NCBI GenBank assembly: GCA_030180135.1
Contig: CM058230.1
Span: 17,051,082 to 17,115,081 of the forward strand
Source of the DNA: Orychophragmus violaceus
Lineage: Eukaryota; Streptophyta; Magnoliopsida; Brassicales; Brassicaceae
DNA: 64,000 nucleotides
Direction: 5' to 3'
Shown here: one piece after another, positions 33,988 to 45,900 of the stretch
Numbering within the stretch: position 1 is the first letter of the stretch
How the letters are laid out: every line of letters starts with the position of its first letter
Notes under the pieces: generated by a model
The model's input: only the letters and a program-made list of their open reading frames with translations
Databases searched by the model: none
What the model was told of the DNA's origin: nothing
Position numbers and translations under genes: made by a program

Positions 33988-34250
33988 TTAGATGAATTGA
34001 ATAGATTTTGATTAAGTGCGGGTTTAATCGCAAAAAGTACAATCGTAAAAACCTGCTAAGTATAAAACTTCATTCAAATATTTTTCAGTTTGAAATAAAA
34101 ACCTGCTAAAAAGTACATATCGTAAAAAACATCAACCGTAATATGTGTATATATATATATATATAATTGAAACAAAATAAAAAGATATTATAAATATATT
34201 ATAAATATATTATGAATTAAATCAGAAGTTAGAGAATCTTAATTTATATA
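33988..34250 (-). mobile_element. Helitron C, degraded 3' end
   Basis: On the minus strand this ends CATCTAA directly before the TC of Helitron A. A weaker palindrome GATTAA...TTAATC lies about 20 bases upstream. Internal phrases (aaacctgctaaaaagtaca) are shared with A and B. The end is less canonical than that of A. Confidence 0.4.
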
Positions 34251-34763
34251 TAATAGATTTGATGTATAAATATTCATTATATTTATCAATCATATTTATC
34301 AATAAATAAATCTATAACTCAAAAAGTATTTTCGTATTTATCATCATATTTTTTATTAGATTGTATTTATCTCTAAAATAAAAAATTTAATATAAAATAA
34401 GGTTAATATAGTATGTAACTTAATTTCATTAATGGTAAAAATGTAATCAACCGTTTTGAGAGCGAATATAAGGCCAAAGGCACTTTCCAATTAATATAAA
34501 GATATATTTGGTATATAACATGCGATGCGCCACATATGCGGCTAGTCGATCGTTTTTTTCTTATGTGAGCTAGGTCTTCAATAAAGAACAATTGATCTTT
34601 GATTTTTATTTAAAAAAAAGATAAAAATGTTTTTTTCATCATTTCTTTAATCAGAGCAGGACAAAATGTCACTATATTAGCAAAACTTATGGATTTGCTG
34701 TAGTGAATTGAGATCAACGTCAGTTTAGGAAAGCTTTGCTCCACATAAAAATCTATATTAAAT
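34251..34763. other. AT-rich spacer before LINE-1, no gene seen
   Basis: No convincing reading frame or repeat. Ends at the LINE target duplication (34764-34779). Confidence 0.6.
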
Positions 34764-34872
34764 AAAGTTTGAAGGCATAAGATACGGTAGAGAGAAACTT
34801 TAGATAGAGAAAATCCTCTTAATTTTTGATTCTTTTTTTTCATCGTTCGACGGTGGTTCTCTCTTCGCCATC

Positions 34873-35424
34873 ATGGGCAAGAAGAAGAAATCTTCTCCTC
34901 GCTCCTCTCCATCTCATTCTGCTCTGGCTATGTCTACTCACTCACTCGGGCGTAGCTTGATTTCGTTCAAAAATTCTGGATCTAGTAACCATACTAGCTC
35001 TCCGGGTTCTCCGTCGACCGCTAAAACTGTTTCGGTGGGCGCGATGGCAGTTGATGAAGTCTCTGGTTTCGACTTGACTTTGGCTGGTGCTTTTGGCTCC
35101 GCCCAACAATCTGCTCCGCCGTCTGATGGACTAGTCGCTACTCCATCTCCGAAGTCCGATTTGTCTCTTCTCGATTCTGGATCTCCCGTTCAAGCGGTGC
35201 ATGTCGAGGATCCGTCTCAGTTACCTCTTGGGGAGCATGTATCTTTGGCAGTTGATCTCTCTCCTCCACGGGTTCCGGTTGCTACTCCGACACCAATGGA
35301 GGCGACTGAGTCTCCTCCGATCAAGCCTCTGTGGAAGGATCTTCTCCATGTCAAGCCGTCTATGCTTGATGTAAAGCTAGACATCTACCTTTTAGACTCT
35401 AGCGAGAAATGCATTAATATCCCT
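34873..35424 (+). pseudogene. LINE-1 ORF1, N-terminal part
   Basis: ATG 93 bases into the element. A basic start (MGKKKKSSPRSSPSHS) is followed by a Ser/Pro-rich disordered region. Then come PIKPLWKDLL and SSEKCINIPN, which resemble the start of the DUF4283 region of plant LINE ORF1. The frame then enters Athila sequence (from KGVRLKVY). About 100 residues expected between this point and the continuation at 42243 are missing. ORF1 is an RNA-binding chaperone in this class. Confidence 0.75.
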
Positions 35425-36118
35425 AACAAAGGAGTCCGACTCAAGGTATACCAAGCCCTTAGGTGAGAAAATTAAGTCAGTATTAATGGTGAAGTCAGTA
35501 AAGGATCCTCTGATACCTGAAGTGATGTGGGTGTTCTCAATGGTCACTTAAGTTCCTGCAAATGCTGTTAACTTCTCAAAAATTCACTGTTTCTTACTTG
35601 AACTGGTTTTGACTCAATAAAACAAAAAAATTGAAAACATGACTGACTCTAAGAAAACAGAAAGATAAAGTTAGTAGCTACCTCCCCCACACTTAAAACA
35701 CACTATCCCCAGTAGTGTCAAGCTAAGGGTTGGTAAAATAAAAGCAAAAAAAAATGTTAATGGATGTGTTGAGTTCTGTCTGATTTTTACCTTTGTCGCT
35801 CATGCATCGATCGATACATAAATGTAACGACCGTTGCAAGGTGATTTGCGTATTGTGACGATCGACACACAAGGCCGTGTCGATCGTTGCATTGCGATAT
35901 CCGAGAACAGTAAGCAAGTTAGCAGGTTAGTCCGTGAGAAATCATTAAATTTCAAACATGCAAGCTGAAGATCAATGCAAATAGATAAAATCAAAGCAAC
36001 TGATAGTCTCAAAGCAATCACATCATCCAAACATAAGTATCCTAAAGAAATCAAAAGAAAAATGCAAAAGAAAAGTGAAAAAGAAATACAGAACCGTAGT
36101 CTGAACATGCCACTACTC

Positions 36119-37365
36119 TTACTCGTCATCTATGCCATCATAACGATCAGTATCACTCGAAAGTACTGGAGTCGGAGAGCGCTGTCTACGTCTACGAGAA
36201 GGTCCTAGATGATGAATCTGCGGCTGTCTCCTGCAAGTGCAGGTACGCATGTAGTTCCAGATGCTCTGCAAAATACCATCCTCACGCTCTCTCCACTCTG
36301 TCTCAGACATCTCACTGAAAGGCACTGAAGGCTCGGGATAAGGACCAATATCATCAGCAGGAGAAGCAGGTGCAGATGAAGAAGAAGCTCGTGTAGAAGA
36401 CTCTCCCAGCGGATGAGCCATAGTAGGAACGCTGCGCTGATCTCTCGTAGGAGGCTGGAATATCAAGGCATCCAGCGTATCAATCTGTGTCAGACCAGCA
36501 GCAGGAAGATCTATACCACGCTTCGTAGTTGCAGGGTCATAATAGACCCATACACGTCCCTCCTTCAGCCATGTAGCACTCTGCAGGTGGCCAAAATCAA
36601 GGAACTCCTTGCTGTCATCACGCTCCGTACCCTCTAAGGGAATCCTGCAATGCCTGAAATGGGAGTAAGCAGACTCCCTACTGACTCAGTGCCCTTCCCA
36701 TCGAATGGCTTCTTCTGCAGACTGCACAAGTGATGAGCAAAGATAGCTCCCAAGTTGAGTCCTCTGGTGGGAACTCTCAAATCTGTCTCAGAAAACTGCT
36801 CCTTCAACCCTATGAATAGCATCTCTAGCTCGTTCTTACGCATCTTGTTGGCTTCAGCTTTGCACAACAGAGTACATCCCAAGATGCGCAAGACATATCT
36901 AAGAACAGGATGCCTAACCTGGATCAGCTTCGTCGTCCTCGAGTTATACTGACCATTGCCAATACACTCCCAGAAATACTGAGCTTCTGGCACATCCCAC
37001 TCAAGAGACATAGCAATGCGCGCAGGCTCAATGCTGAATCCATATATCCGATAGATATCAAGAAGGGGAATCCGATACCTGGCTTCTAAGCACATGAAGG
37101 TAAAGAAACCTCCTGAAGCCTTCCTGCTCTCTGGGTTAGGGTAAATCACTTTGCAGGTGGCCAGCAGCAATCTCTCCAGATCAGGATACAACTCGTAATG
37201 CTGCATAGGCATTGTCCCCAGACCAATGCCCTCGCACAATGTCAGCACCTGCTCATCGATGCCTAGACTCTTACAAGTCGAATAATCCGCAAACTTGGTC
37301 GGCTTAAACCATATAAGTCTCGGCAGAAAACTCCCTGTGAAATCGCAATGCAACGACCGTTGCAC
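36119..37365 (-). pseudogene. ATHILA ORF-1 protein of derivative 2, N-terminus deleted
   Basis: From KPTKFADYSTCKSLGIDEQV onward it matches the protein at 10340-11839. About 310 bp, covering the start and the first ~100 residues, have been deleted, joining leader sequence (cggcagaaaactccctgtg) to codon ~104. A frameshift near 36650 separates the last third (36466-36119, ending RTCTCRRQPQIHH and a basic tail). Not functional. Confidence 0.82.
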
Positions 37366-38116
37366 AAGTGCGTCGATCGTTGCAAGGCGATTTCACACCC
37401 GACAATTAATCCTCAAAAACGTTTCAAAATCCGTTCCAAAATCACACAAACAACATTATTCCATCATCAATCATCCCTAATTAAGTCTAATCAGTACGGA
37501 ATCATCAATTTCAAGCCGAAAATCCCTAATTTCTAAACCCTAGAACCGAATCCGAAAATGATGAAAATGAGAGCTCTTACCTTGGAATCACTGCAAATGG
37601 GTTAGAGAAATAGATAGGGGGTGTGAAAATAAGTAGAATAAAGCTTTGAATCGGAGAAAATAATGAAGAAATGAGAGATTTAGGGTTGTGAAATCGCGGT
37701 TGTACGGACGGAAAAATGGGGAAGAAGAGAAGAGAAGAGGGGTTAAGGCACTTACCTGTATCGTGTGTGCAATGATCGATGCATAGGTGCAACGATCGTC
37801 ACAGCTGAACCAAATTGATTCCAGTCTAGCACGTGTACCTTAATTTTACAATTTGAACCACTTGCAACGATCGTCACAAGGCGATCCCATATCTTCGTCA
37901 TATCTCCCTGCAACGACCGTTGCACATATAGCAACGATCGTCACACATCTCCGGACAGTGTTCTGTATTAAAAACTTAGCAAAAAAAATGAAATAAAGTC
38001 GTGAAATCCTAAGAAAAAGCACCAAAAATAAGAAAGAAAAACACTAAAACCTAACAGTGGGTTGCCTCCCACTCAGCGCTTGTTTAAGGTCATTAGCTGG
38101 ACCGGACGAACAAGAA
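37366..38116 (-). other. spacer between protease and ATHILA ORF-1, derivative 2
   Basis: Matches 11840-12669, including the cagcgctgag...ggcaacccac phrase at 38055-38080 and CGATCG motifs at 37351-37391, 37763-37800 and 37860-37945. No pol sequence. Confidence 0.75.
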
Positions 38117-40810
38117 TCAGGCTCCGGGAGGTTTCAACAGAGACTGTGAGTGCCTCTGTGAAAGTCTCCTCATCCAAGGCGGAGAGTAAGCTGTATCACT
38201 GTGGGTTCGTCCAAGAAAAGAAGGAATGTGATGATCTCCAGGATCAGGAACCAATATCTCACTTGTCTGCTCTCCATCTCCATCTCTAATGGTGAAGGTC
38301 TGACCATCAATATGTGGCTTGCGCAGCATGTCCATCTCAAGTGCAGAGGCTTATCTCCTAGGTGGAGATCAATCAGACTGTTCCTCACATCAATCACTGC
38401 TCCAGTTGTGGCTAAGAATGGTCTCCCAAGTATCAAGGCATCATCAGGCTCACTGTCGTACTTAAGCACCAAGAAGTCTGTTGGAACTAGGTAGTTTCCA
38501 ACTCTCACCGGGACGTCCTCTAGAACTCCTTATGGAATCCTTATTGACTGATCAGCTAGGACAAGAGAGGTCCTAGTGGGTGAAAAATCCATCATCCCCA
38601 GCTGCTCTGCCACAGAGTATGGCATGAGACTTTCAGCAGCTCCTAAGTCACACAAAGATTGTCTGAAGCTATCTTCGAATATAGAACAACTCAGCACAAA
38701 GACACCAGGATCAGGTAGCTTCTTAGGAATCTTGGTTAGTAACACCTCACTGATCTGTCGGGGAACCACTATTACCCAATCTTTCAGCTCTTCGTCCAAA
38801 GGCAGCATCTTTCCTAAGTATCTCTGGACACAAGTGTGATAAGGTGGATCATCAGATGGTGGAATTTCTTCCAACTATTCACCAATCTCTTCTAACTTTT
38901 TAAGCTCATCAATCTCTTGTTGAATTACCTCAGACACTTTAGAATATAAACGATTAGATTGTGCATAAATCTCTTGTTGAGTTATCTCAGACACTCCAGG
39001 GAATAAATGATTAAGCTCTTGATCCGCCTCTGCATCAATGCCATAAGACTCATGTAAATCTGTATGTCCACGCCATGTAGACTGACCAAGCCAGCTGTGT
39101 TTTCACAGCTAAAGATGCATCGATCGATGCAGTTGAGTTTTCACAGATTTCACCAGAGAGTTTTTCAGTAGTTTCGAAAATTTCAGTCTCTTCCACCAAT
39201 TCAGCTGTGTTCAACTCAAATTTTTCATCCCGGGTTGATCCATCATCAATGTAGACTGACCAAGCCTTGATGTGGGTCTCTGCTACTCCTTTTCCTTTAA
39301 CAGAACTAGAAATTTGGCTCACTTGCGTGTCCAATTGCCTCACATGTGTGCTTAAAGACTCAAACTTACCATTGAGATCTTCATAGACAGCATCTAACTT
39401 CTTGTTGAAGTCCACAACATTCTTAGTCTGGCCCTCCATCAGCTGTTCCAGCATAGCCTCCATCTTGCTCTCCTGAGCACTAGCAGCAGGAGGTGTCTGA
39501 TAAGAAGAAGATCCATAAGTTCTCTGATTACCTTTTCCAAAAGGTTTCTGGAAACCAGCATTCTTTCCAAAGCCAGAAGAGTTTTGATTGCTTGTGAAAG
39601 CACTTTTCTGTCCACTGAAAAATCTATTACCTTGATGTCCTCCAAACCTGTTTCCTTAGAAACCAGATCCTCCGGTGTAGTTCACATCCTCTTCCTGACC
39701 ATCTTCTTCAGCATTGATCACTTCAACATCTTGAGCAAAGTGGACAGCTTTCTTCCCAGCTAGAAGATTGCAAACAGTGTCCAATTTACTCCTAATATCG
39801 GCTATATCCTGATTCTCTATCTTTCCACCAGACTCTTTCCTTCTCCTATCAGCAGTTTTGCAGCTATTACTGCTCACTAAGTTATCTATCAACTGCTTAG
39901 CTCGTACAGGAGTCCTAGTGTTGAAATTTCCATTGCTGGAATTATCCAACGCAGTCTGATAAGGGAGATCTATGCCTCTAAAGAAAATGCGCAGCAATGT
40001 TACCTCAGTGAATCCATGATGCGGGTAGTCACGTTGGTACTTCTTAAACCTCATCCAGGCAGTCTTAAGAGGCTCTACAGGACCTTGGTAGAAAGTGAGA
40101 ATGTCCTGTCTCGACTGATCAGAGCGAGCATCATCATAGAAGTGTCGTAGAAACTCACTCTTCAGAGCATCCCATATAACAAACTTCCCAGGTGGAAGCT
40201 GTTTCAGCCAGGCAGCAGCATCTCCAGCGAGAGAATAGGGAAAGAGTTTGGGAAACAGGTAGTCATAGTTCACTCCATCGTACTTCATCCCAGTGACTAT
40301 GTCCTCAAACTCATCTATATGATCCATTGGCTGCTCATTAGGGAAACCATGGAAGGCATTCTGCCTCAGAACAGAGTAGTAGATGGTCTTGATCTCGAAA
40401 TCATTCCTATCAAAACCAGGGGGTACAAGAGCTGACCGGTTAGCATGAAACTCATCCGGACGGTTATAGTCAGCTAAAGTCCTCTCATGAACAACCATCT
40501 GCCTCTGACCTCCTCTTTGGCCTTGTCCTTGGCCTTGTTCCTGTTCAGGTTCCACAGGATCAGGGATCACATGTCCCTCAGCATCAATCCGTTTCCCAGC
40601 AGCATTGTACGGATTGTTTTGTCGGTCCCTTAGGACACCTTGAGCATCGGGTATCAAAGTCAAGCGTTCCTGTACCATCCTTGCTCTTTGAACTCTCCTG
40701 TTAGTCCTCTCTAGTCTAGCAAGCTCTTCAAGTTGGAGGTTAACGAGATTAGTATCCGGATTACTTATGGTTTCACGTGTCTGCATAAACCGTCTGTAAT
40801 CGCCAAGCAA
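38117..40810 (-). pseudogene. gag-pro polyprotein of derivative 2, broken
   Basis: Starts at 40810 (MLGDYRRFMQTRETISNPDT). Gag domain blocks AAAWLKQLPPGKFVIWDALK and FFRGIDLPYQTALDNSS are present, then TAA at 39656-39658 (CAA in derivative 1). The frame continues to 39050. A rearranged stretch follows at 38880-39100, where the phrase tcttgttgagttatctcagacactccagg is partly duplicated. The protease part (38874-38530 and a shifted 38508-38117) has CDLGAAESLMPYSV and DALILGRPFLATTGAVIDV. Here Gag runs into protease with TAC where derivative 1 has a stop, showing the original fused frame. Confidence 0.85.
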
Positions 40811-41021
40811 CGATCGATGCTAAGAGTGCAACGATCGATTCAACTCCAGTCGCCTAGTAACGATCGACACAAAAGGATGCAACGATCGATGCTATGCGAT
40901 TGTAAAACATGCGACAGAGAAGAAACAGAGAAAAAAAAAAATCAGTAACTAAAATAAAATAAAATAAATGAAAATCCTAGTAAAAACCCTAAGTTCGAAT
41001 CTATCGAAGACTCCAAAGAGT

Positions 41022-41038
41022 CCCCGGCAACGGCGCCA
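41022..41038 (-). other. primer-binding site of Athila derivative 2
   Basis: Minus strand TGGCGCCGTTGCCGGGG, six bases inside the LTR, the Asp-tRNA type. Confidence 0.9.
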
Positions 41039-41044
41039 AAAACT

Positions 41045-42242
41045 TGATAGGTCGTAAAGTTTTAATCCCTATACTAACTGCAAGTGCACAACAATATCAA
41101 TGTAATACTTAGGGTATCGAATCCACAAGGACTCAGGGCAACGATAGATTTAGAACAGAAAAGATTAAACTAGGAGAAAGCAAATGTGATTAGAAACTAA
41201 AAGCAGAACAAGAAAGCAAATCAGTAGCAGGATTGGTTTGAAAGCAACTAACTAAGGGCTATAAGTCTAGGGAGTTCTCAGGAAATCAGACAAGCAGACA
41301 AATCATTCAGTCATGATCAAATTAGGTACGGTTCTAGAACTCAAAACACAGATATAGAATTAACCAACTTCCGTTGTGAGAATTCTCTAAGCCTAATTGC
41401 AGAAATCCAAATGTCTTTGTAATTCCTAACAGATTAAACCAGCTTTAATGATCAAGTTCGATATGTTCACAATTCAATTAAACTAAATTCCTTTGCGAAT
41501 AATTCAATTGCTCAACCTAAATAGTTCAGATTCTAAACCACACTTTCGTGTCAATCTAGCAACCTAAGATCTAGATTCTAAGTGATCAAGTTAAAACTAG
41601 CATTAAACACAATTTAGCTTGAAGAACATCTATTGATATGAATCCTTAACTGAATTAATTATATCCAGCAAGTCATAAAATCCTTAATGAGAATCCCTAA
41701 ACCTAACTATGAATCTACTCAGACATGGAATATGTAAACATAATCAATGAATAATTAGATTGCATAAAAGAGATTAAATAAGTAAAAGGGGTTCGAAATC
41801 TTCTCCAAAAACAAGATGTAGTACATGATCAGATCAGCCCCAAATAGCTCTAAAAACTCTCTGCTCTAAAGTATGATAGCGTATATTAAAACTGATGTAA
41901 AAACCTAATTATATAAGCTAATCACGTCTTGGGGCTTCTTTGTAATTCTTAGAAACTTCTGGGCAAAACTGCAATATCTTTATTCTTCATTAAACCGCCG
42001 AGTTTGGCCCATCTCGCATGTGTGTCGATCGATGCACATAGTGTGTCGATCGATGCACTACTCTGTTTCGGACAGTGAGCTCTATCTCTCGGGTCAAAAC
42101 TCCAAAATGCACCAAAATGCTCCAATTACTCCAAATCCACTCCAAACGTGCTAGTACCTAATAACACCTGTAAAAGACTCTAAAAAGACTCTAAAGCATA
42201 CTTATATCATGGTCTAAAACCGGTAAAAACCATGATATATCA
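41045..42242 (-). repeat. 5' LTR of Athila derivative 2
   Basis: TGATAG...ATATCA ends, clearly homologous to 15521-16715 but visibly more diverged from it than that LTR is from its own partner. Carries the paired tgtgtcgatcgatgcac motif at 42020-42060. Confidence 0.92.
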
Positions 42243-42902
42243 CCTCTCCCGTTCTATAATGAGGAATCCCTGTTTCGCATCGTCTCACTCTTAGGCCAAC
42301 CTGTCAAATGTCACATGGAGACTTTAAGCCTTTCTAATCTGGAGGTGGCTAAGGTATACACGCTCATTGATCCCCGCATCCGTGTTCCTGATTTTGTCAA
42401 TGTTCAGTTCGAATCTGGACACATTCAGCGGATTGGTGTTTCTAGTCCTTGGCTTCCGCCAATTTGCTCAGTCTGTGATATGGTTGGACATAGCTCTAAG
42501 CGTTGTCCAACTGCACCTATTACCTGTACCAGCTGTAACTCTAAGTTGCACTCTACAGACTCATGTCCCAGAAGAAAGAAGAAGGTTTCTCCTCCGGTAA
42601 CGGATAGTTCTCAACAGCCTCATGATAGCACCTCTACCAAGGCTCCTTCTTCTTTGACTCGGGCCACTCTACCACCACGGAAGGGTGTTGTTATTGCTGA
42701 TTCTCCAGTGAATTCAGTGGGACGGAAGCATCCAGCTATTGATCCTCGCGACCCTGGCAAGCAACATTTAGGTTCTAGTCATGTGCTTTCTGAGTATGAG
42801 TCTTCTGGTTCAGAAGATATGGATGCGGATGATGGTTTTTCTACTTATCTTTCTACTAAGCAGAAGAAATGTGATAGGGGCAAAGGCCCCAAACATACTT
42901 AA
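42243..42902 (+). pseudogene. LINE-1 ORF1, C-terminal part with zinc knuckle
   Basis: Continues LINE ORF1 after the Athila insertion: PLPFYNEESLFRIVSLLG, NLEVAKVYTLIDPRIRVPDF, then the canonical CX2CX4HX4C knuckle CSVCDMVGHSSKRC followed by a second Cys-rich turn and a Ser/Thr-rich tail. Stops 6 bp before the ORF2 ATG at 42909, the usual tight ORF1-ORF2 spacing. The N-terminal half is at 34873. Confidence 0.85.
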
Positions 42903-42908
42903 GGTTCT

Positions 42909-45900
42909 ATGGCTGATAATCTTTTTGGTATTTTTTGTTGGAACGTAAGGGGGTTTAATAAACCTGAAAGGAGGCGTTCTTGTCGTCGTTGGATTAAAGC
43001 TAGCAAGGCTCTTTTTGGGGCGGTCATTGAGACTAAGGTGAAATCTCATAAAGCCCCTCTTTTTCTCAATAGTCAATTTTCTGGATGGAGTATGACGGCT
43101 AATTATGAATTCTCGGATCTTGGCCGTATTTGGGTGTTGTGGGAGGCTACTGTCAGGGTTTCTGTTGTTGCTAAATCCAAGCAAATGATCTCTGTAGTGG
43201 TAAAGCTTCCTAGTCTCCCTGCAGAAATGATTATCTCCTTTGTTTATGCTTCCAATTTTCAGAGTGAGCGGCTTTTGTTGTGGCAAGAGATTCAGTCTTT
43301 GTCTCGTAATCCTCTGTTGGCCGGTAAGCCTTGGGTATTTTTGGGTGATTTTAACCAGAAGCTGGATCCCCAAGATGATACTACTGGCTCTACTCACATT
43401 ACTAACGGTATGAAGCAATTCAGGGACTGTCTTCTCTCAGCTGAGCTTCACGACCTTGTTTTCAAAGGCTCACGGTTTACCTGGTGGAACAATAACCGTG
43501 AGTTTCCCCTGGCGACTGTGTTTTGGTTAATAATGAGTGGAGTATTCAGTTTCCTCTAGCTTATGCCCATTTTGGGGATCCGGCTTTCTCTGATCATTGC
43601 CCTAGCAGTATCTGCTTTGGCTCTCATGCTGCTCTAAGGAAATCTCCTTTCAAATTCTCAAACTTCTTGGCGGATCATCCTGTTTTTCTTCCTCTTGTGG
43701 CTTCTTATTGGACATCTGTTTTTATAAGGGGTACGGAGATGTTCTCCTTCTATAAGAAGCTGAAGGGGTTAAAGGTGATTCTTAAGCAATTTCACATGGA
43801 GCACTTCTCGGGGATTGAGCAGAGATTTGCTTCGGCTCTTTCTGATCTCAATTCTTGCCAATCTCAACTCCTGGCTCAACCTAGTACTTCCTTGGCTCAG
43901 CAAGAGAAGGTGGCTTATGCTAAATGGTATGCGCTGGCATTGGCTGAGGAAAGGTTCTTTTGCCAACGCTCCAGAGTTTCTTGGATGCGGCATGGTGATT
44001 TGTGTACCAGGTTCTTCTTCTTAAAGGTTATGAGTCGAAGAGCTTCTAACCATATTCATTTCTTACTCAGAGGGACTGACCGTATTGACTGCCCCTTGGA
44101 AATAAAAGAATCACTGTGTGGATTTTTTTTCAGCTTTGCTAGGGGTTCCAAATACTCCTCTGGATGCTTCTCAGTTGTCTGAAATTGATAGCAACACCAC
44201 CATGAGGTGCTCTCCGGGTCTGCAAAGCCTTCTTACCAGGCCTATTTCTGCTGATGAGATCAAAGCAGTGGTGTTTAGCCTTCCTTCTAACAAGTCCCAT
44301 GGCCCTGACGGCTATACTGGAGAATTTCTTAAGAGGGCCTGGCCAATTCTGGGGTTTGACTTCACTAAATCTATTCAAGAGTTCTTTCTTTCAGGGAAGC
44401 TGCTTTCTCAGTGGAACTGCACCCTTATCTGTCTTATTCCCAAGGTTGTAAATGCCGAGAAGCTGACAGAGTTTAGGCCTATTTCTTGTCTCAATACGGC
44501 TTATAAGGTTATTGCCAAGCTCATCTCTAGGCGTCTTAGAGTTGCCATTTCTGAGCTAATTTCGCCTGCTCAGTCTGCTTTTGTAGAAGGACGACTTATC
44601 GTCGAGAGCATCTTACTTGCCTCAGAGATGGTTCAGGGCTTCTCTAGAGCTGAGATTAGCAACCGGGGTTTACTTAAGGTAGACATCCGGAAGGCCTTTG
44701 ATTCAGTTAACTGGGACTTTCTCTTGAGAGTGCTCCAGGCTGCTGCTTTTCCTGGCCAATTTATCTTATGGATTAAGGAGTGCATTTCTACTCCTTCTTA
44801 TTCTGTTATTGTTAATGGAGAGCCTTGTGTTTTTTTAAGAGGAGCTAAAGGCTTAAGATAAGGGGACCCTATGTCCCCTTATCTTTTCTTACTAGCCATG
44901 GAATACCTTTCTTCCTATTTGGTGAAAAGCTTTGAGGCTGGTAAGATTGGGTATCATCCCAAAGCAGTGGCTCAGAGGATTTCCCACTTATCCTTTGCAG
45001 ATGATCTCATGATCCTTTTTTACGGATCCCCCTCTTCTCTTCAAGGCATCATCTCAATTCTGGATAGCTTTCATCAGCTGTCTGGCTTAGGAATGAACCG
45101 TGACAAGTCTGCTCTCTTCTCTGCAGGGCTCCACTTAGATTCTGCCTCTCTGGCAGGGTTTGGTTTTCAAACTGGATCCTTCCCCGTCAGGTACTTAGGC
45201 TTGCCCTTAGTACCACACCAGCTCTTTAAGCGTGATTACAGTCCTCTTCTTGATTCCTTGGCAAGGCGTTTCAATAGCTGGGAGAACAAAGCTCTCTCCT
45301 ACCCTGGCCGTCTGCAGTTGGTGGTGTCAGTGGTTAATAGCACTCTCAACTTCTGGATGCAAGCGTTCATTCTTCTCAAGGGATGTATCAAGCGCATTGA
45401 GCAGATGTGTAGTAGGTTCATCTGGAATGGCAATACTCGCAAAGCTACTGGTATCAAGGTTGCTTGGAAGGACATTTGCCTCCCAAAGAATGAAGGTGGT
45501 CTTGGCCTTAGGAACCTGCATCTGTGGAAAAAGGTTCTTTGTTTGAAACTAATTTGGAACCTTTTTGCTTCAAGTGGTTCTTTATGGGTAGCTTGGACCA
45601 ACTCCTATTATTGTAAAGACCAAAGTTTCTGGGATGTGACTGAAAAGCAATCGGATAGTTGGCTTTGGAAGAATCTGCTTCGGCTGAGACCTCTTGCACC
45701 TCCATCTTATTGTTGTTGGGCTTGGTAATGGTTGTAATACCCGGTTTTTGAATGACAATTGGTGCTCTCTTGGTCCCCTTATTGACGTTTTTGGTCCTAT
45801 GGGTCCTCGTCAGTTGTGCATTCCTCGCAATGCACTGGTTTCTCAGATAGGAAACCCAGCTGGCTGGGTCTTACGTCCGGCTCGGTCTGCTCAGGCTCAG

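Larger units (their letters stand above)
35424..42242 (-). mobile_element. Athila derivative 2, 3' end deleted
   Basis: Same family and gene order as 7770-16715: 5' LTR at 41045-42242, PBS at 41022-41038, gag-pro, then ATHILA ORF-1, again with no reverse transcriptase or integrase. The 3' LTR and roughly 600 bp next to it are absent. Homology with derivative 1 begins at 35424 (matching 9563), directly against LINE ORF1. So a deletion took the 3' end of this element together with about 300 bp of LINE. Confidence 0.9.
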
